NCBI GenBank assembly: GCA_002968845.1
Contig: PVBG01000002.1
Location: 124,001-188,000, forward strand
DNA length: 64,000 bases
Source of the DNA: Neorhizobium tomejilense
GTDB taxonomy: Bacteria; Pseudomonadota; Alphaproteobacteria; Rhizobiales; Rhizobiaceae
Direction: 5' to 3'
Part shown: positions 33,490 through 42,909 of the stretch, one piece after another
Layout of the letters: each line of letters starts with the position of its first letter
Position numbering within the stretch: position 1 is the stretch's first letter
Translations under genes and position numbers: made by a program
The notes under the pieces: generated by a model
Database searches by the model: none
What the model saw: only the letters and a program-made list of their open reading frames with translations
What the model was told of the DNA's origin: nothing

Positions 33490-33762
33490 ATGCGGAGTGA
33501 ACCCCTGCTGCTCCGCTTCGAGGACAGGCCGCAAGCGATGTCCGTGCTCGGCGAGATCGGTATCACGTTCGATCCCGTCTCTGGTGACGGCATCATCCGC
33601 AAGCCGACCGGAGAAACGGCCGAATTCGAGGGCGAGGTCGTCGCGCTCACCTGTCCGGTCTCCGGTTACCACGTCCAGCTTGTTTGGCGAGGAGAACTGC
33701 CAAGCTCATTGACGCCATATCTTGTGGACCGCGGCGCTTCAGGCAAAGACCAGAGCCTCTGA
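33490..33762 (+). CDS. unknown protein co-transcribed with the spike-base gene
   Basis: A 90-residue protein, predicted as mostly beta strand, with PVSGYHVQLVWRGELPSS near its C-terminus. There is no signal peptide or membrane span. It follows the spike-base gene by 18 bases with a GGCGGGCGGCA stretch before the ATG, so they form a likely operon. A role in the same particle or surface structure is inferred from position only. Confidence 0.6.
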   Translation: MRSEPLLLRFEDRPQAMSVLGEIGITFDPVSGDGIIRKPTGETAEFEGEVVALTCPVSGYHVQLVWRGELPSSLTPYLVDRGASGKDQSL

Positions 33763-33846
33763 ACATGGCTTGGCTGCAACGAATCAGATCGTATCGAAAT
33801 CGTCGTCGGGTGCATTGACCCCGCCACGCATTGGGGCGAAAGCATT

Positions 33847-33865
33847 TATTAGCAGATTGCTAATA
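33847..33865. promoter_or_regulatory. perfect 8-3-8 palindrome
   Basis: TATTAGCA-GAT-TGCTAATA is perfect on both arms and lies 37 bases before the ATG of the small membrane gene at 33903, in an AT-rich patch of an otherwise GC-rich sequence. It has the form of a dimeric repressor site; I do not recognise the regulator. Confidence 0.5.
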
Positions 33866-33902
33866 CGTTCGTTTCCCTTGAGGCCGATGAGGAGATATCC
33901 GA

Positions 33903-34133
33903 GTGCTTTTCCTGACCGCTGCATCGATTGGCATTTGCGTCGGCATGATGCGGTCCGCGTTCTCGATTGCTTTTATCGCTGTTATGATCACCGCGACATT
34001 TGCGCTTGCGACCGCCATATCACCCGGCCCCACGTCCTATTTCAATCTGCTGATTGCCATCCTCGGCTACAATGCCGGCCTGATCGGGTTCCTCACCGGC
34101 CTTTTCGGACTGAATACCCGCCGCGCGGCGTGA
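33903..34133 (+). CDS. small membrane protein
   Basis: A 76-residue protein, almost wholly hydrophobic, with two or three spans and a basic end (LNTRRAA). GAGGAGATATCCGAGTG supplies an RBS before the ATG. The palindrome just upstream suggests that it is regulated. It is convergent with the GT-C gene, 19 bases apart. No family is recognised; small rhizobial membrane proteins of this size can regulate exopolysaccharide synthesis, but no such motif is visible. Confidence 0.6.
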   Translation: MLFLTAASIGICVGMMRSAFSIAFIAVMITATFALATAISPGPTSYFNLLIAILGYNAGLIGFLTGLFGLNTRRAA

Positions 34134-34152
34134 GCATATTTCATCCCCGCAA

Positions 34153-36006
34153 TCAATTCTTGTCCGGCAGCACCCTATAGAGACGGAAGCCGCTTTTGCT
34201 TGGTTGTCCCAAGGGCTGCAGATAATCGGGCACCTGGCCGCGGGCGAGGTTGGCATAGAGCCCGTCCGGCTTGCGCCTGATCAGGCCATCCGTCTGCGGA
34301 TCGGTCTTGCAGAAGGCGAGCGCTGTCACGCCCGCCCCTCTCATGAAGGCCTTCGCCTCGCCGGGCTGGGCGAGACCGATATAGAGTTCGGTCAGCATGC
34401 CTTTCTGGTTGCGATGGTAGGGTGCCGTCAGGACCCTGTGAGGGGTCCAGCGCAGGATATCCGCCCCGCTGTTCGAGGGCGCGGCTATGACGCCCGCAGG
34501 CAATGTGTTCAACACAGCCATATCCGCCGCATCGCCGCATTCCCCGACTTCGCCATCGGACATGCCGGCACTCGAAAGCGCCCGCATGTCGGCCGCCTGT
34601 TTCCAGCCATGCACCGCAAGGACGCCGCCCAGGGCCCAGACGACCGGAACGGACATCAGCACCGCGCTGATATAGGCAAAGGCGGCACTGGGATTTCCAG
34701 GATCGGCCGCAGAGGTGCGCCGCAGATCGGTGATCAGCAGCGACAACGGCAGGATGGCCAACATGTTGGAAAAGAAAGCGCCGCGCACCTGCAGCAGCGC
34801 GATCCCCCATGACGCCCCGATCAGCGCCAGAAGCACGAGATGGAGCTCCGTCTGCTCCCGTCTCAGGCTGCGGACAAGGCAGACCACGACCGCAAAAAGC
34901 CCGACCGCGTAGAATCCGCCCACCATTTCCGGCTCGGTCCGGGCCTCGGCCAGAAACGAACGCGCCTCCGTCACGCCGTTCAACCAAAGCTCGACCAACA
35001 GCGGATCGAGCGTGCTCAACGGATCGGAGAGGCATTGCGGCGCGATGATGCGGGTGGTCAGAAGAAGGAGACCGCCGGTACCGCCGGCCAGGGCAATGCG
35101 GACGATGCGACCCGGTTGTCTCGGCAGGCTCGCGAGGAGAAATAGCGCCGCTCCTCCGAGAGCGGAAAGGGCATAGAAGCCAAGCGAGAAGTTGTCGCAG
35201 GTGACGATCGCGTAGGCACGCGGCGGGATCGTCAGGAAGAAGGCCGCCGAGACGGACAGCGCAAGCGACAGGCCGAAAAAACGGGCCGGCCGGGAAAACA
35301 TCTGGCCGTGCCAGACCCACTGAAGCGCAACGCAGACACAGACGACAGCAACAAGAGGCGTCGTTTCGGCACCGATCGCCAGTGCCAGCGCACAGGCAAC
35401 GGCCGCGACGATATAGCTCGATGCCCGCCTCTGCGGATCGACCAGCATGGCGGCGATCCACATGACGAGCATGAGCTGGACATTGTGATGGTCGATGGAA
35501 CCGGGCTTGAAGCGGACGCAACCGAGGGCGAAGAGCGCACCGAGGCCGAATGCGATATGCATGGCCGCGACGCCCGCCAGCCGGCGGACAGCCAGGCCGA
35601 GCGGCAGAAGCATAAGCGGCACCAGAAGAAGGGGCCAGATCGTGACAACGACGGCTTCGGCCTTACCCGGGGTGAGGAAGAGCGAAAACAGCCGGATCAG
35701 CAGCGCCATCGGCAGATCGATCAGCCGCGACCAGTGCATCAGCGTGCCACCCTCGAGCCCGAGCCGGTACTGGGTCAGATCGAACCAGTTCTGGCCACCG
35801 AGAAAATCTCTGACCTCGACGAGCCGCATGACGTCGTCATTGTCGGCCCCGACGTAATCCTTGGCGTCCGAGAGAAAAAACGCGAGGGCTATCGCGGCGG
35901 TGACGACCGCATAAAGAGCCACCGCAGGCAGGAGCCGCGACAATAGCGGCACGGCGGGCTGGCCCGCCGCCCTCGATAAGGATCTGTCTGCCATGTTTTC
36001 CGTCAT
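34153..36006 (-). CDS. GT-C-type membrane glycosyltransferase-like protein
   Basis: A protein of about 617 residues: one N-terminal span, a first periplasmic loop with the acidic pair of GT-C enzymes (GADNDDVMRLVEVRD), then LMHWSRLIDLP and SIDHHNVQLML, about ten more spans, and a C-terminal soluble domain (about 490-617). GT-C enzymes move sugars from polyprenyl-phosphate carriers on the outer face of the inner membrane. It diverges from the GT2 gene at 36132, which could load that carrier. Start uncertain between 36006 and 35994; neither has a strong RBS. Acceptor unknown. Confidence 0.8.
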   Translation of the reverse strand: MTENMADRSLSRAAGQPAVPLLSRLLPAVALYAVVTAAIALAFFLSDAKDYVGADNDDVMRLVEVRDFLGGQNWFDLTQYRLGLEGGTLMHWSRLIDLPMALLIRLFSLFLTPGKAEAVVVTIWPLLLVPLMLLPLGLAVRRLAGVAAMHIAFGLGALFALGCVRFKPGSIDHHNVQLMLVMWIAAMLVDPQRRASSYIVAAVACALALAIGAETTPLVAVVCVCVALQWVWHGQMFSRPARFFGLSLALSVSAAFFLTIPPRAYAIVTCDNFSLGFYALSALGGAALFLLASLPRQPGRIVRIALAGGTGGLLLLTTRIIAPQCLSDPLSTLDPLLVELWLNGVTEARSFLAEARTEPEMVGGFYAVGLFAVVVCLVRSLRREQTELHLVLLALIGASWGIALLQVRGAFFSNMLAILPLSLLITDLRRTSAADPGNPSAAFAYISAVLMSVPVVWALGGVLAVHGWKQAADMRALSSAGMSDGEVGECGDAADMAVLNTLPAGVIAAPSNSGADILRWTPHRVLTAPYHRNQKGMLTELYIGLAQPGEAKAFMRGAGVTALAFCKTDPQTDGLIRRKPDGLYANLARGQVPDYLQPLGQPSKSGFRLYRVLPDKN

Positions 36007-36131
36007 CTTGGTGCGGACTTTTCGCCTGTTTCGAGGGTCGAGGAAACCTAGCCTTAACCTTCCCAAGAAATAGTAAAGCCTGCGGCACGGGAGACTCCCG
36101 CGTTCGGTTTTCAGTGTATCGAGTGAACAAC

Positions 36132-37139
36132 ATGACCGACGCCCTGACCGGCCATTTCGACATCGCAATCCTGCTGCCCTGTTATAACGAAGCCATGACC
36201 ATCGCCGGCGTGGTGCGCGGCTTCCGCGAGGCGCTTCCGGGCGCCCGGATCTTTGTCTACGACAACAATTCCACGGACGGCACAGCACTGCAGGCCATGC
36301 TTGCCGGCGCCCTGGTGATGCGCGAGCGACGGCAGGGCAAGGGCCACGTGGTGCGTCGGATGTTCGCCGATATCGATGCGGACATCTACATCATGGCGGA
36401 CGGAGACGGCACCTATGCGCCGCAGGATGCGGAAGAACTGGTCCGCACGCTTTTGACCGAGCGCGCCGACATGGTGGTCGGCACCCGCCGCGGGGTGCAC
36501 GCGGATGCCGGGCGACAGGGTCATGCGGCCGGCAACCGGCTGTTCAACTTCCTCTACCGGACGATGTTCGCTTCCGACTTCACCGATATCTTCTCGGGTT
36601 ATCGCGCCTTCTCGCGCCGGTTCGTGAAAAGCTTTCCGGCGGTGTCAGGCGGCTTCGAGATCGAGACCGAAATGTCGGTGCATGCCTCGCTGCTCAAGCT
36701 GCCGGTCTGCGAAATCGAACTCGACTACGGAAGGCGCCCCGAAGGGTCGCATTCCAAGCTCTCGACCTTCAAGGACGGCGCCAAAATCCTCTGGATGTTC
36801 GCCATGCTGATGAAGGAGACGCGGCCCTTCGCGTTTTTCGGCCTGATCAGCGGCGCCTTCATGACGGCGAGCCTTGTCTTCATGGCGCCGGTGCTGGTCG
36901 CCTATTTCCAGACTGGCCTGGTGGAGCGCATGCCCACCTGGATCTTCTCACTGGTGCTGATGCTGGTGTCGCTGCTGATCTTCACCGCCGGGCTGATTCT
37001 CGATTCCGTATCGCGCGCCCGGGCCGAGCAATTGCGCATCCATTACATGAGCCTGCCGGCCAGTGCCCATGCCGCCGATCCTGCGTCGATCACGACCCAG
37101 CCCGCAAAGCCCGAGCGGCGCAGGACCAAAGCGGCATGA
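36132..37139 (+). CDS. GT2 glycosyltransferase with C-terminal spans (polyprenyl-phosphate type)
   Basis: A 335-residue family 2 glycosyltransferase. The catalytic domain has ILLPCYNEAMTIAGVV, YDNNSTDGT and the metal motif MADGDGTYAP; the C-terminus has two spans (about 230-262 and 270-292). This form matches dolichol-phosphate-mannose synthase/GtrB-like enzymes that put one sugar on a lipid phosphate in the cytoplasm. The ATG at 36132 is preceded by poor RBS sequence; GTG 36114 is an alternative. The ATGA overlap with the methyltransferase gene indicates an operon. Confidence 0.87.
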   Translation: MTDALTGHFDIAILLPCYNEAMTIAGVVRGFREALPGARIFVYDNNSTDGTALQAMLAGALVMRERRQGKGHVVRRMFADIDADIYIMADGDGTYAPQDAEELVRTLLTERADMVVGTRRGVHADAGRQGHAAGNRLFNFLYRTMFASDFTDIFSGYRAFSRRFVKSFPAVSGGFEIETEMSVHASLLKLPVCEIELDYGRRPEGSHSKLSTFKDGAKILWMFAMLMKETRPFAFFGLISGAFMTASLVFMAPVLVAYFQTGLVERMPTWIFSLVLMLVSLLIFTAGLILDSVSRARAEQLRIHYMSLPASAHAADPASITTQPAKPERRRTKAA

Positions 37140-37834
37140 ACAGGGAAACCACCAACCGCATCCGCTTCGTCATCGAGGACCTGCTGCCGCCGATCCTCAG
37201 GGACTCGCCGCTTTTCCTCTGGCTCGCCAAGCGCGTCTGGGGCGACCATATCAGCCATCTCGCCAGTTTTCGCGAACGGGCGCCGTTCCTGAGCGCCGAA
37301 GAATATGCGGAACTCTACCGCAACCATCCGCGCGTCCATGAGGGCACGGACAATTCGGCGGCCTGTATCCGGCGCATCAATTCGATGATCACTGGCACCA
37401 GCGTCTGCGACGTCGGCTGTGGCACCGGTGCCCTGCTCACCCATATCCGCGCCGCCCATCCCGAACTCACGCGCCTCGTTGGAGTCGATTTCGTCGTGGA
37501 GGATGCGGCCGCCATCGAAGGCGTCGAATACGTGGCCGCCAAGATCGAAAACCTGCCGTTTGCCGACGGCGAATTCGACACCGTGGTCTGTACCCATGTG
37601 ATCGAGCATGTGCTAGAATATCAAAAGGCGATTGCCGAGCTACGACGGATCGCCAAAAAGCGACTGATCATCGTCGTGCCGCGCGAACGGGAATTCCGCT
37701 ACACGTTCAATCCGCATTTCAACTTCTTCGCCTACACCCACTCTTTCCTGCGCGCCGCCCATCCGGTGCCTAAGGTCCATGTCTGCGAAGATATTGGCCG
37801 GGACATCTTCTACAGCGAAGACCGGCCGGACTGA
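37136..37834 (+). CDS. class I SAM-dependent methyltransferase
   Basis: A 232-residue methyltransferase. The SAM site is CDVGCGTGALLTHI, followed by the acidic GVDFV strand, and motif IV reads DTVVCTHVIEHV. The N-terminal 75 residues are helical and specific to this subgroup. Placed between a GT2 and an SMR-like carrier gene, it may methylate the sugar or the lipid carrier intermediate. It overlaps the GT2 stop by ATGA. Confidence 0.87.
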   Translation: MNRETTNRIRFVIEDLLPPILRDSPLFLWLAKRVWGDHISHLASFRERAPFLSAEEYAELYRNHPRVHEGTDNSAACIRRINSMITGTSVCDVGCGTGALLTHIRAAHPELTRLVGVDFVVEDAAAIEGVEYVAAKIENLPFADGEFDTVVCTHVIEHVLEYQKAIAELRRIAKKRLIIVVPREREFRYTFNPHFNFFAYTHSFLRAAHPVPKVHVCEDIGRDIFYSEDRPD

Positions 37835-37843
37835 GGACGCTTA

Positions 37844-38206
37844 ATGTTCGTTTCGCTTTCCCCCATTACCTGGCTCGGGCTTCTCGGAACGCCGCTGCTG
37901 ATCGCCATGGGGCAGGTTCTCTTCAAGATGACCAGCTCCACCGCCGGCGACTTTTCGTTGCGCGGGCTCGCGGCGCTCGCCGCCAACCCGGTGCTGATCG
38001 CAGCATTGGCGCTTTACGGTTTCGGCACGATCGTCTGGATCTACGTGCTCAAGTCCGTACCGCTGACGCTCGCCTATTCGTTCATGGGGCTGACGTTCTG
38101 CTTCGTGCCGCTGCTGGCGCAGTTTTTCTTCGGCGAACCGCTGACGTTTCGATATGCGCTTGGGACCGTGCTGATCTTTGCCGGTCTGCTGGCCATCAAC
38201 GGCTGA
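37844..38206 (+). CDS. SMR/EamA-like small membrane carrier
   Basis: A 120-residue four-span protein of the small multidrug resistance/EamA-half type, with GQVLFKMTSS in the first span, IVWIYVLKSVPLTLAYSFMG in the third and FGEPLTFRYALGTVLIFAG in the fourth. ArnE/ArnF have this form and flip aminoarabinose-undecaprenyl phosphate. The neighbourhood (GT2, GT-C) makes a lipid-sugar flippase more likely than drug efflux. Confidence 0.83.
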   Translation: MFVSLSPITWLGLLGTPLLIAMGQVLFKMTSSTAGDFSLRGLAALAANPVLIAALALYGFGTIVWIYVLKSVPLTLAYSFMGLTFCFVPLLAQFFFGEPLTFRYALGTVLIFAGLLAING

Positions 38207-38213
38207 CCGCACG

Positions 38214-38579
38214 ATGACCAGCCGCGCCCGGTTTGCCATTCTCCTCGCGCTGCTGATCATCGTCGATGCGCTGCTATTGCAGGTCCTCACGACGGAGACC
38301 GAGGCTGTCACCCTTGTCGACCGCCTGCTCTCGTTGAGCGCCGGCTTGGTCGCCGCACTGACCTTGCACAGGGTACTCCCCGCGGCTTCGGATCACAGGC
38401 GCCAGCCAGGCTTCTGGCCGCTCGTCACGATCGGCCTTGTCCTTAACTACGGGATTTTTGCAGCACTGGCATCGCGCGCACCGCATGTGCAGCCGCTCGT
38501 GCATCTCGGTTTTTGCTGGGCCGGCACACTGCTGTTCGGCGGATTCGGCCTATACCGCATCCGCCGCTGGCGGAACTAG
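38214..38579 (+). CDS. GtrA-like four-span membrane protein
   Basis: A 121-residue protein with four spans, basic ends and R/K-rich turns, resembling GtrA in size and topology ([19 protein letters not shown] at the start, YRIRRWRN at the end). GtrA proteins are thought to move lipid-linked glucose. Its TAG (38577-38579) overlaps the TAG of the converging oxidoreductase gene in a shared CTAG. Family assignment is by form, not motif. Confidence 0.62.
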   Translation: MTSRARFAILLALLIIVDALLLQVLTTETEAVTLVDRLLSLSAGLVAALTLHRVLPAASDHRRQPGFWPLVTIGLVLNYGIFAALASRAPHVQPLVHLGFCWAGTLLFGGFGLYRIRRWRN

Positions 38580-39562
38580 ACCGCTTCCCAGCCGTCGTGC
38601 CCGCCGGCGCGATAGATGGCGTCGATGAACTTCTGGTTCGCCAGCGAATTCTCGAGCGTCACGATTTCGACCGGCTCGCCCGTGGCAGCCTTCGCAAAAG
38701 CCTCCGCCTGGCGCTTGTACTGGCGGCTGTCGGGGAAGCGGAAGATCTGCGACACCGCGTGGTTCTGATTGGTGAGCTCGATTTCCTCCGCACCCCAGCG
38801 GCCGGCATTGAACGGCGACTTGACCTCGATGTAACCCTCGGTGCCATGGAAGACCATCAACTGCCGGGCCGCCATCTGGGTGGCGATGTAGAAGGTCATT
38901 TCGAACGAACCGAAATCCGCCTTGACGCTGGAATAGATATCCGTGCCGAAGCCGGGATCGCGTTCCACCCGCGCCTGCACCCGCTGCGGTTCCTGGCCGG
39001 TGACGAAACGTGTCGTGATCGTCGGATAGACGCCGATATCCGGCAGCGCTCCGCCGCCGAGTTCCGGGATGTTGCGCATGTTGGATGGGTCGCGGTTGAA
39101 ATAGCTGAACGAGCCCTGCACGTGCTTCAGCTCGCCGATCGCCTTTTGGCTGAGGAGCTCGCGCACCTTCAGCCAGACCGGTGCGTAAGTGACCATGAAC
39201 GCTTCGCAGATCAGCTTGCCGGTGCGGTCGCGCACCTTGATCAGGTCCTCGATCTCGCTCGCCTTGATGGCAATCGGCTTTTCGGACAGCACGTGCTTGC
39301 CGGCCTCGGCGGCCTTGATCGACCATTCGACATGCTGGCTGGACGGAAGTGGAATATAGACCGCGTCGATGACGTCGGACGCCAGCATCTCGTTGTAGGA
39401 ACCGAAGGCATGCGGGGCGCCGAAACGGTCGGCGAGCGCCCGCGCCTTGGCGAGATCACGGCTGGCAAAGGCGGTGACGACGCAATTTTCCGCGTCCTGG
39501 ATCGCTGGCACCACCTGTTCGTGGCCGATCCTGGCAGTCGACAAGATTCCGAAACGCAGCAT
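38576..39562 (-). CDS. Gfo/Idh/MocA-family oxidoreductase
   Basis: A 328-residue NAD(P)-dependent sugar-type oxidoreductase. The Rossmann start is [19 protein letters not shown], and the family motif EKP occurs in [13 protein letters not shown]. The C-terminal domain is the usual beta-sheet module. The start at 39562 is the Met directly before the fold. Possible substrates are inositols, glucosides or xylose-type sugars. It diverges from the first aldo/keto reductase gene across 191 bases in which I see only a purine-rich RBS for the latter. Confidence 0.88.
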   Translation of the reverse strand: MLRFGILSTARIGHEQVVPAIQDAENCVVTAFASRDLAKARALADRFGAPHAFGSYNEMLASDVIDAVYIPLPSSQHVEWSIKAAEAGKHVLSEKPIAIKASEIEDLIKVRDRTGKLICEAFMVTYAPVWLKVRELLSQKAIGELKHVQGSFSYFNRDPSNMRNIPELGGGALPDIGVYPTITTRFVTGQEPQRVQARVERDPGFGTDIYSSVKADFGSFEMTFYIATQMAARQLMVFHGTEGYIEVKSPFNAGRWGAEEIELTNQNHAVSQIFRFPDSRQYKRQAEAFAKAATGEPVEIVTLENSLANQKFIDAIYRAGGHDGWEAV

Positions 39563-39753
39563 GTTGAACCTCCCTATGGCATTGTTGCCGCACCTTATTG
39601 GCCTGCCGACACCCACGCAACGGCAGGCGGATCCGACGCTTGAAAAAATGATCGCCCGCCCAAAATAGGGACTGGTCGGCGGCGGAACATCGGATAATCT
39701 CAGGCTCCTTTCCCAAGCTCATCCACTCACTTAAAAAATTTTGGAGGAATATC

Positions 39754-41761
<2,008 letters not shown>

Positions 41762-41837
41762 ATTTGCACTTGCTAACGCAACCTCGGGCTTCCATCTTTT
41801 CGTGTTAGTATGCTGGCGCTAACATGGGAGAAGATCG

Positions 41838-42197
41838 ATGTCCGAGGAGCGGGCCGTTCAGGCGGTGATCCATCTCTATGTGGACGGAATGACGTTTGCG
41901 CATGAGGCGGCGCTCCGAAAGGCGTTCCACCCCAAGGCGTGTATCATCGGCAATTACGACGGCGCGGTCGAATGGCTGTCGCTCGACGACTTCATCGCGG
42001 CGGTCACGTCGGAAGGTGCAGCACCCGCCGATACCCAGCCGCTGATCCAGATCGAGGCGCTCGACGTCACCGGCGACGCCGCGACGGTGAAGGTCGTCGA
42101 CCAGTTCGCCGGCATGCGGTTCTCGGACTATCTCTCGCTTCTGAAGATCGACGGCCGCTGGGTGATCGTCAACAAGCTCTATCACCTTCATTCCTGA
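41838..42197 (+). CDS. NTF2-like (lumazine-binding-type) protein
   Basis: A 119-residue single-domain protein of the NTF2 superfamily, similar to the putative lumazine-binding group: VIHLYVDGMTFAHEAALRKAFHP, WLSLDDFIAAV and FSDYLSLLKIDGRWVIVNKLY. It is cytoplasmic and has no signal peptide. GGGAGAAGATCG precedes the ATG. It is most likely a small-ligand binder of unknown role, possibly transcribed alone. Confidence 0.85.
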   Translation: MSEERAVQAVIHLYVDGMTFAHEAALRKAFHPKACIIGNYDGAVEWLSLDDFIAAVTSEGAAPADTQPLIQIEALDVTGDAATVKVVDQFAGMRFSDYLSLLKIDGRWVIVNKLYHLHS

Positions 42198-42212
42198 ACG
42201 GTCCGCCGCCGC

Positions 42213-42830
42213 TTACCGTTTAAGCGCCGGAAACCCGACGTAATGCTCTGAATGATCGCCTTCGTTGTTGGGCATCCCGATCTTGGTGAGTACACCCCGC
42301 GGTTCGACGAAGCTGCGGATGCGCCGGGCGGGCTTTTCGTGCCACTGGATGTTCATCGCCCAGAATTTCGGAAAGACCATGATCGACGAATAAGGCAGGT
42401 GGTCGTGGATCCACCAAGCCATCTTCCGCCAGTCGCCGTCGTCGTGATAGTTGTCGACCAGCCAAGGGAAGACGACGCAAGCGGTGGCGCCCATGAAGCC
42501 CTTGGCATCGCGCCGATCCCAGATATGGTCGGCTGCCGTGTTGGCATTGGAGGAGCAATTGAGATTGTTCCTGTTGCCGAATTCGTTGACCTTAGCGCAG
42601 CGATAACCGGAGCGCAGATGCAGCCGCCCGAACGTTGCCTGTAAGGGTTCCAGCAATTCCTCGCAAAGATGCCGGCCCGCCTCGATCGCCAGATCCGGGT
42701 CTTCGGGGATGTTCGGAATGGCGTAGAAATTGGCGATCTCCGAAAACAGGAAGTCGCGGAAGAAGAAGTTCTTCGACAGCCTCACCCGGCCGAGTTCCTC
42801 AAGCCCTTTCATCGATCCCGGTGTGCGCAT
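42213..42830 (-). CDS. M15-like peptidase-fold hypothetical protein
   Basis: A 205-residue protein. LHLRSGYRCAKVNEFGNR and TAADHIWDRRD recall the SGYR...H core of the D-Ala-D-Ala-cleaving M15/VanY-like fold, but not all zinc ligands can be matched, so catalysis is uncertain. The C-terminal half is Trp-rich (KMAWWIHDHLPYSSIMVFPKF). GGAGGAACG before the ATG at 42830 fixes the start. It lies downstream of pheT, past a terminator. There is no signal peptide, which is odd for a wall enzyme. Confidence 0.68.
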   Translation of the reverse strand: MRTPGSMKGLEELGRVRLSKNFFFRDFLFSEIANFYAIPNIPEDPDLAIEAGRHLCEELLEPLQATFGRLHLRSGYRCAKVNEFGNRNNLNCSSNANTAADHIWDRRDAKGFMGATACVVFPWLVDNYHDDGDWRKMAWWIHDHLPYSSIMVFPKFWAMNIQWHEKPARRIRSFVEPRGVLTKIGMPNNEGDHSEHYVGFPALKR

Positions 42831-42842
42831 CGTTCCTCCAAC

Positions 42843-42874
42843 AAAAAAAGCCTGCCCCACATCATCCGTGAGGC
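42843..42874 (-). terminator. terminator of the pheST operon
   Basis: Read on the minus strand, GCCTCAC and GTGGGGC pair (one G-U) over a 7-base loop, then AGGC and a run of seven T. It sits about 36 bases beyond the pheT stop. Confidence 0.7.
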
Positions 42875-42909
42875 ACGCTATCTTTCGGAGGTGATTGAGG
42901 CCACCCGTT

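Noticed and set aside
31110..33500. A 796-codon open frame on the plus strand across xseA
   Set aside because: It is antisense to a clear XseA along most of its length, is Arg/Ala/Pro-rich with no domain signature, and shows no RBS. High-GC codon bias opens such frames.
33174..33500. ATG at 33174 behind a strong GGAGAGAGGAG RBS
   Set aside because: The frame runs through the spike-base gene in another phase and gives an Arg-rich, motif-free product. The spike-base gene has its own RBS and family match.
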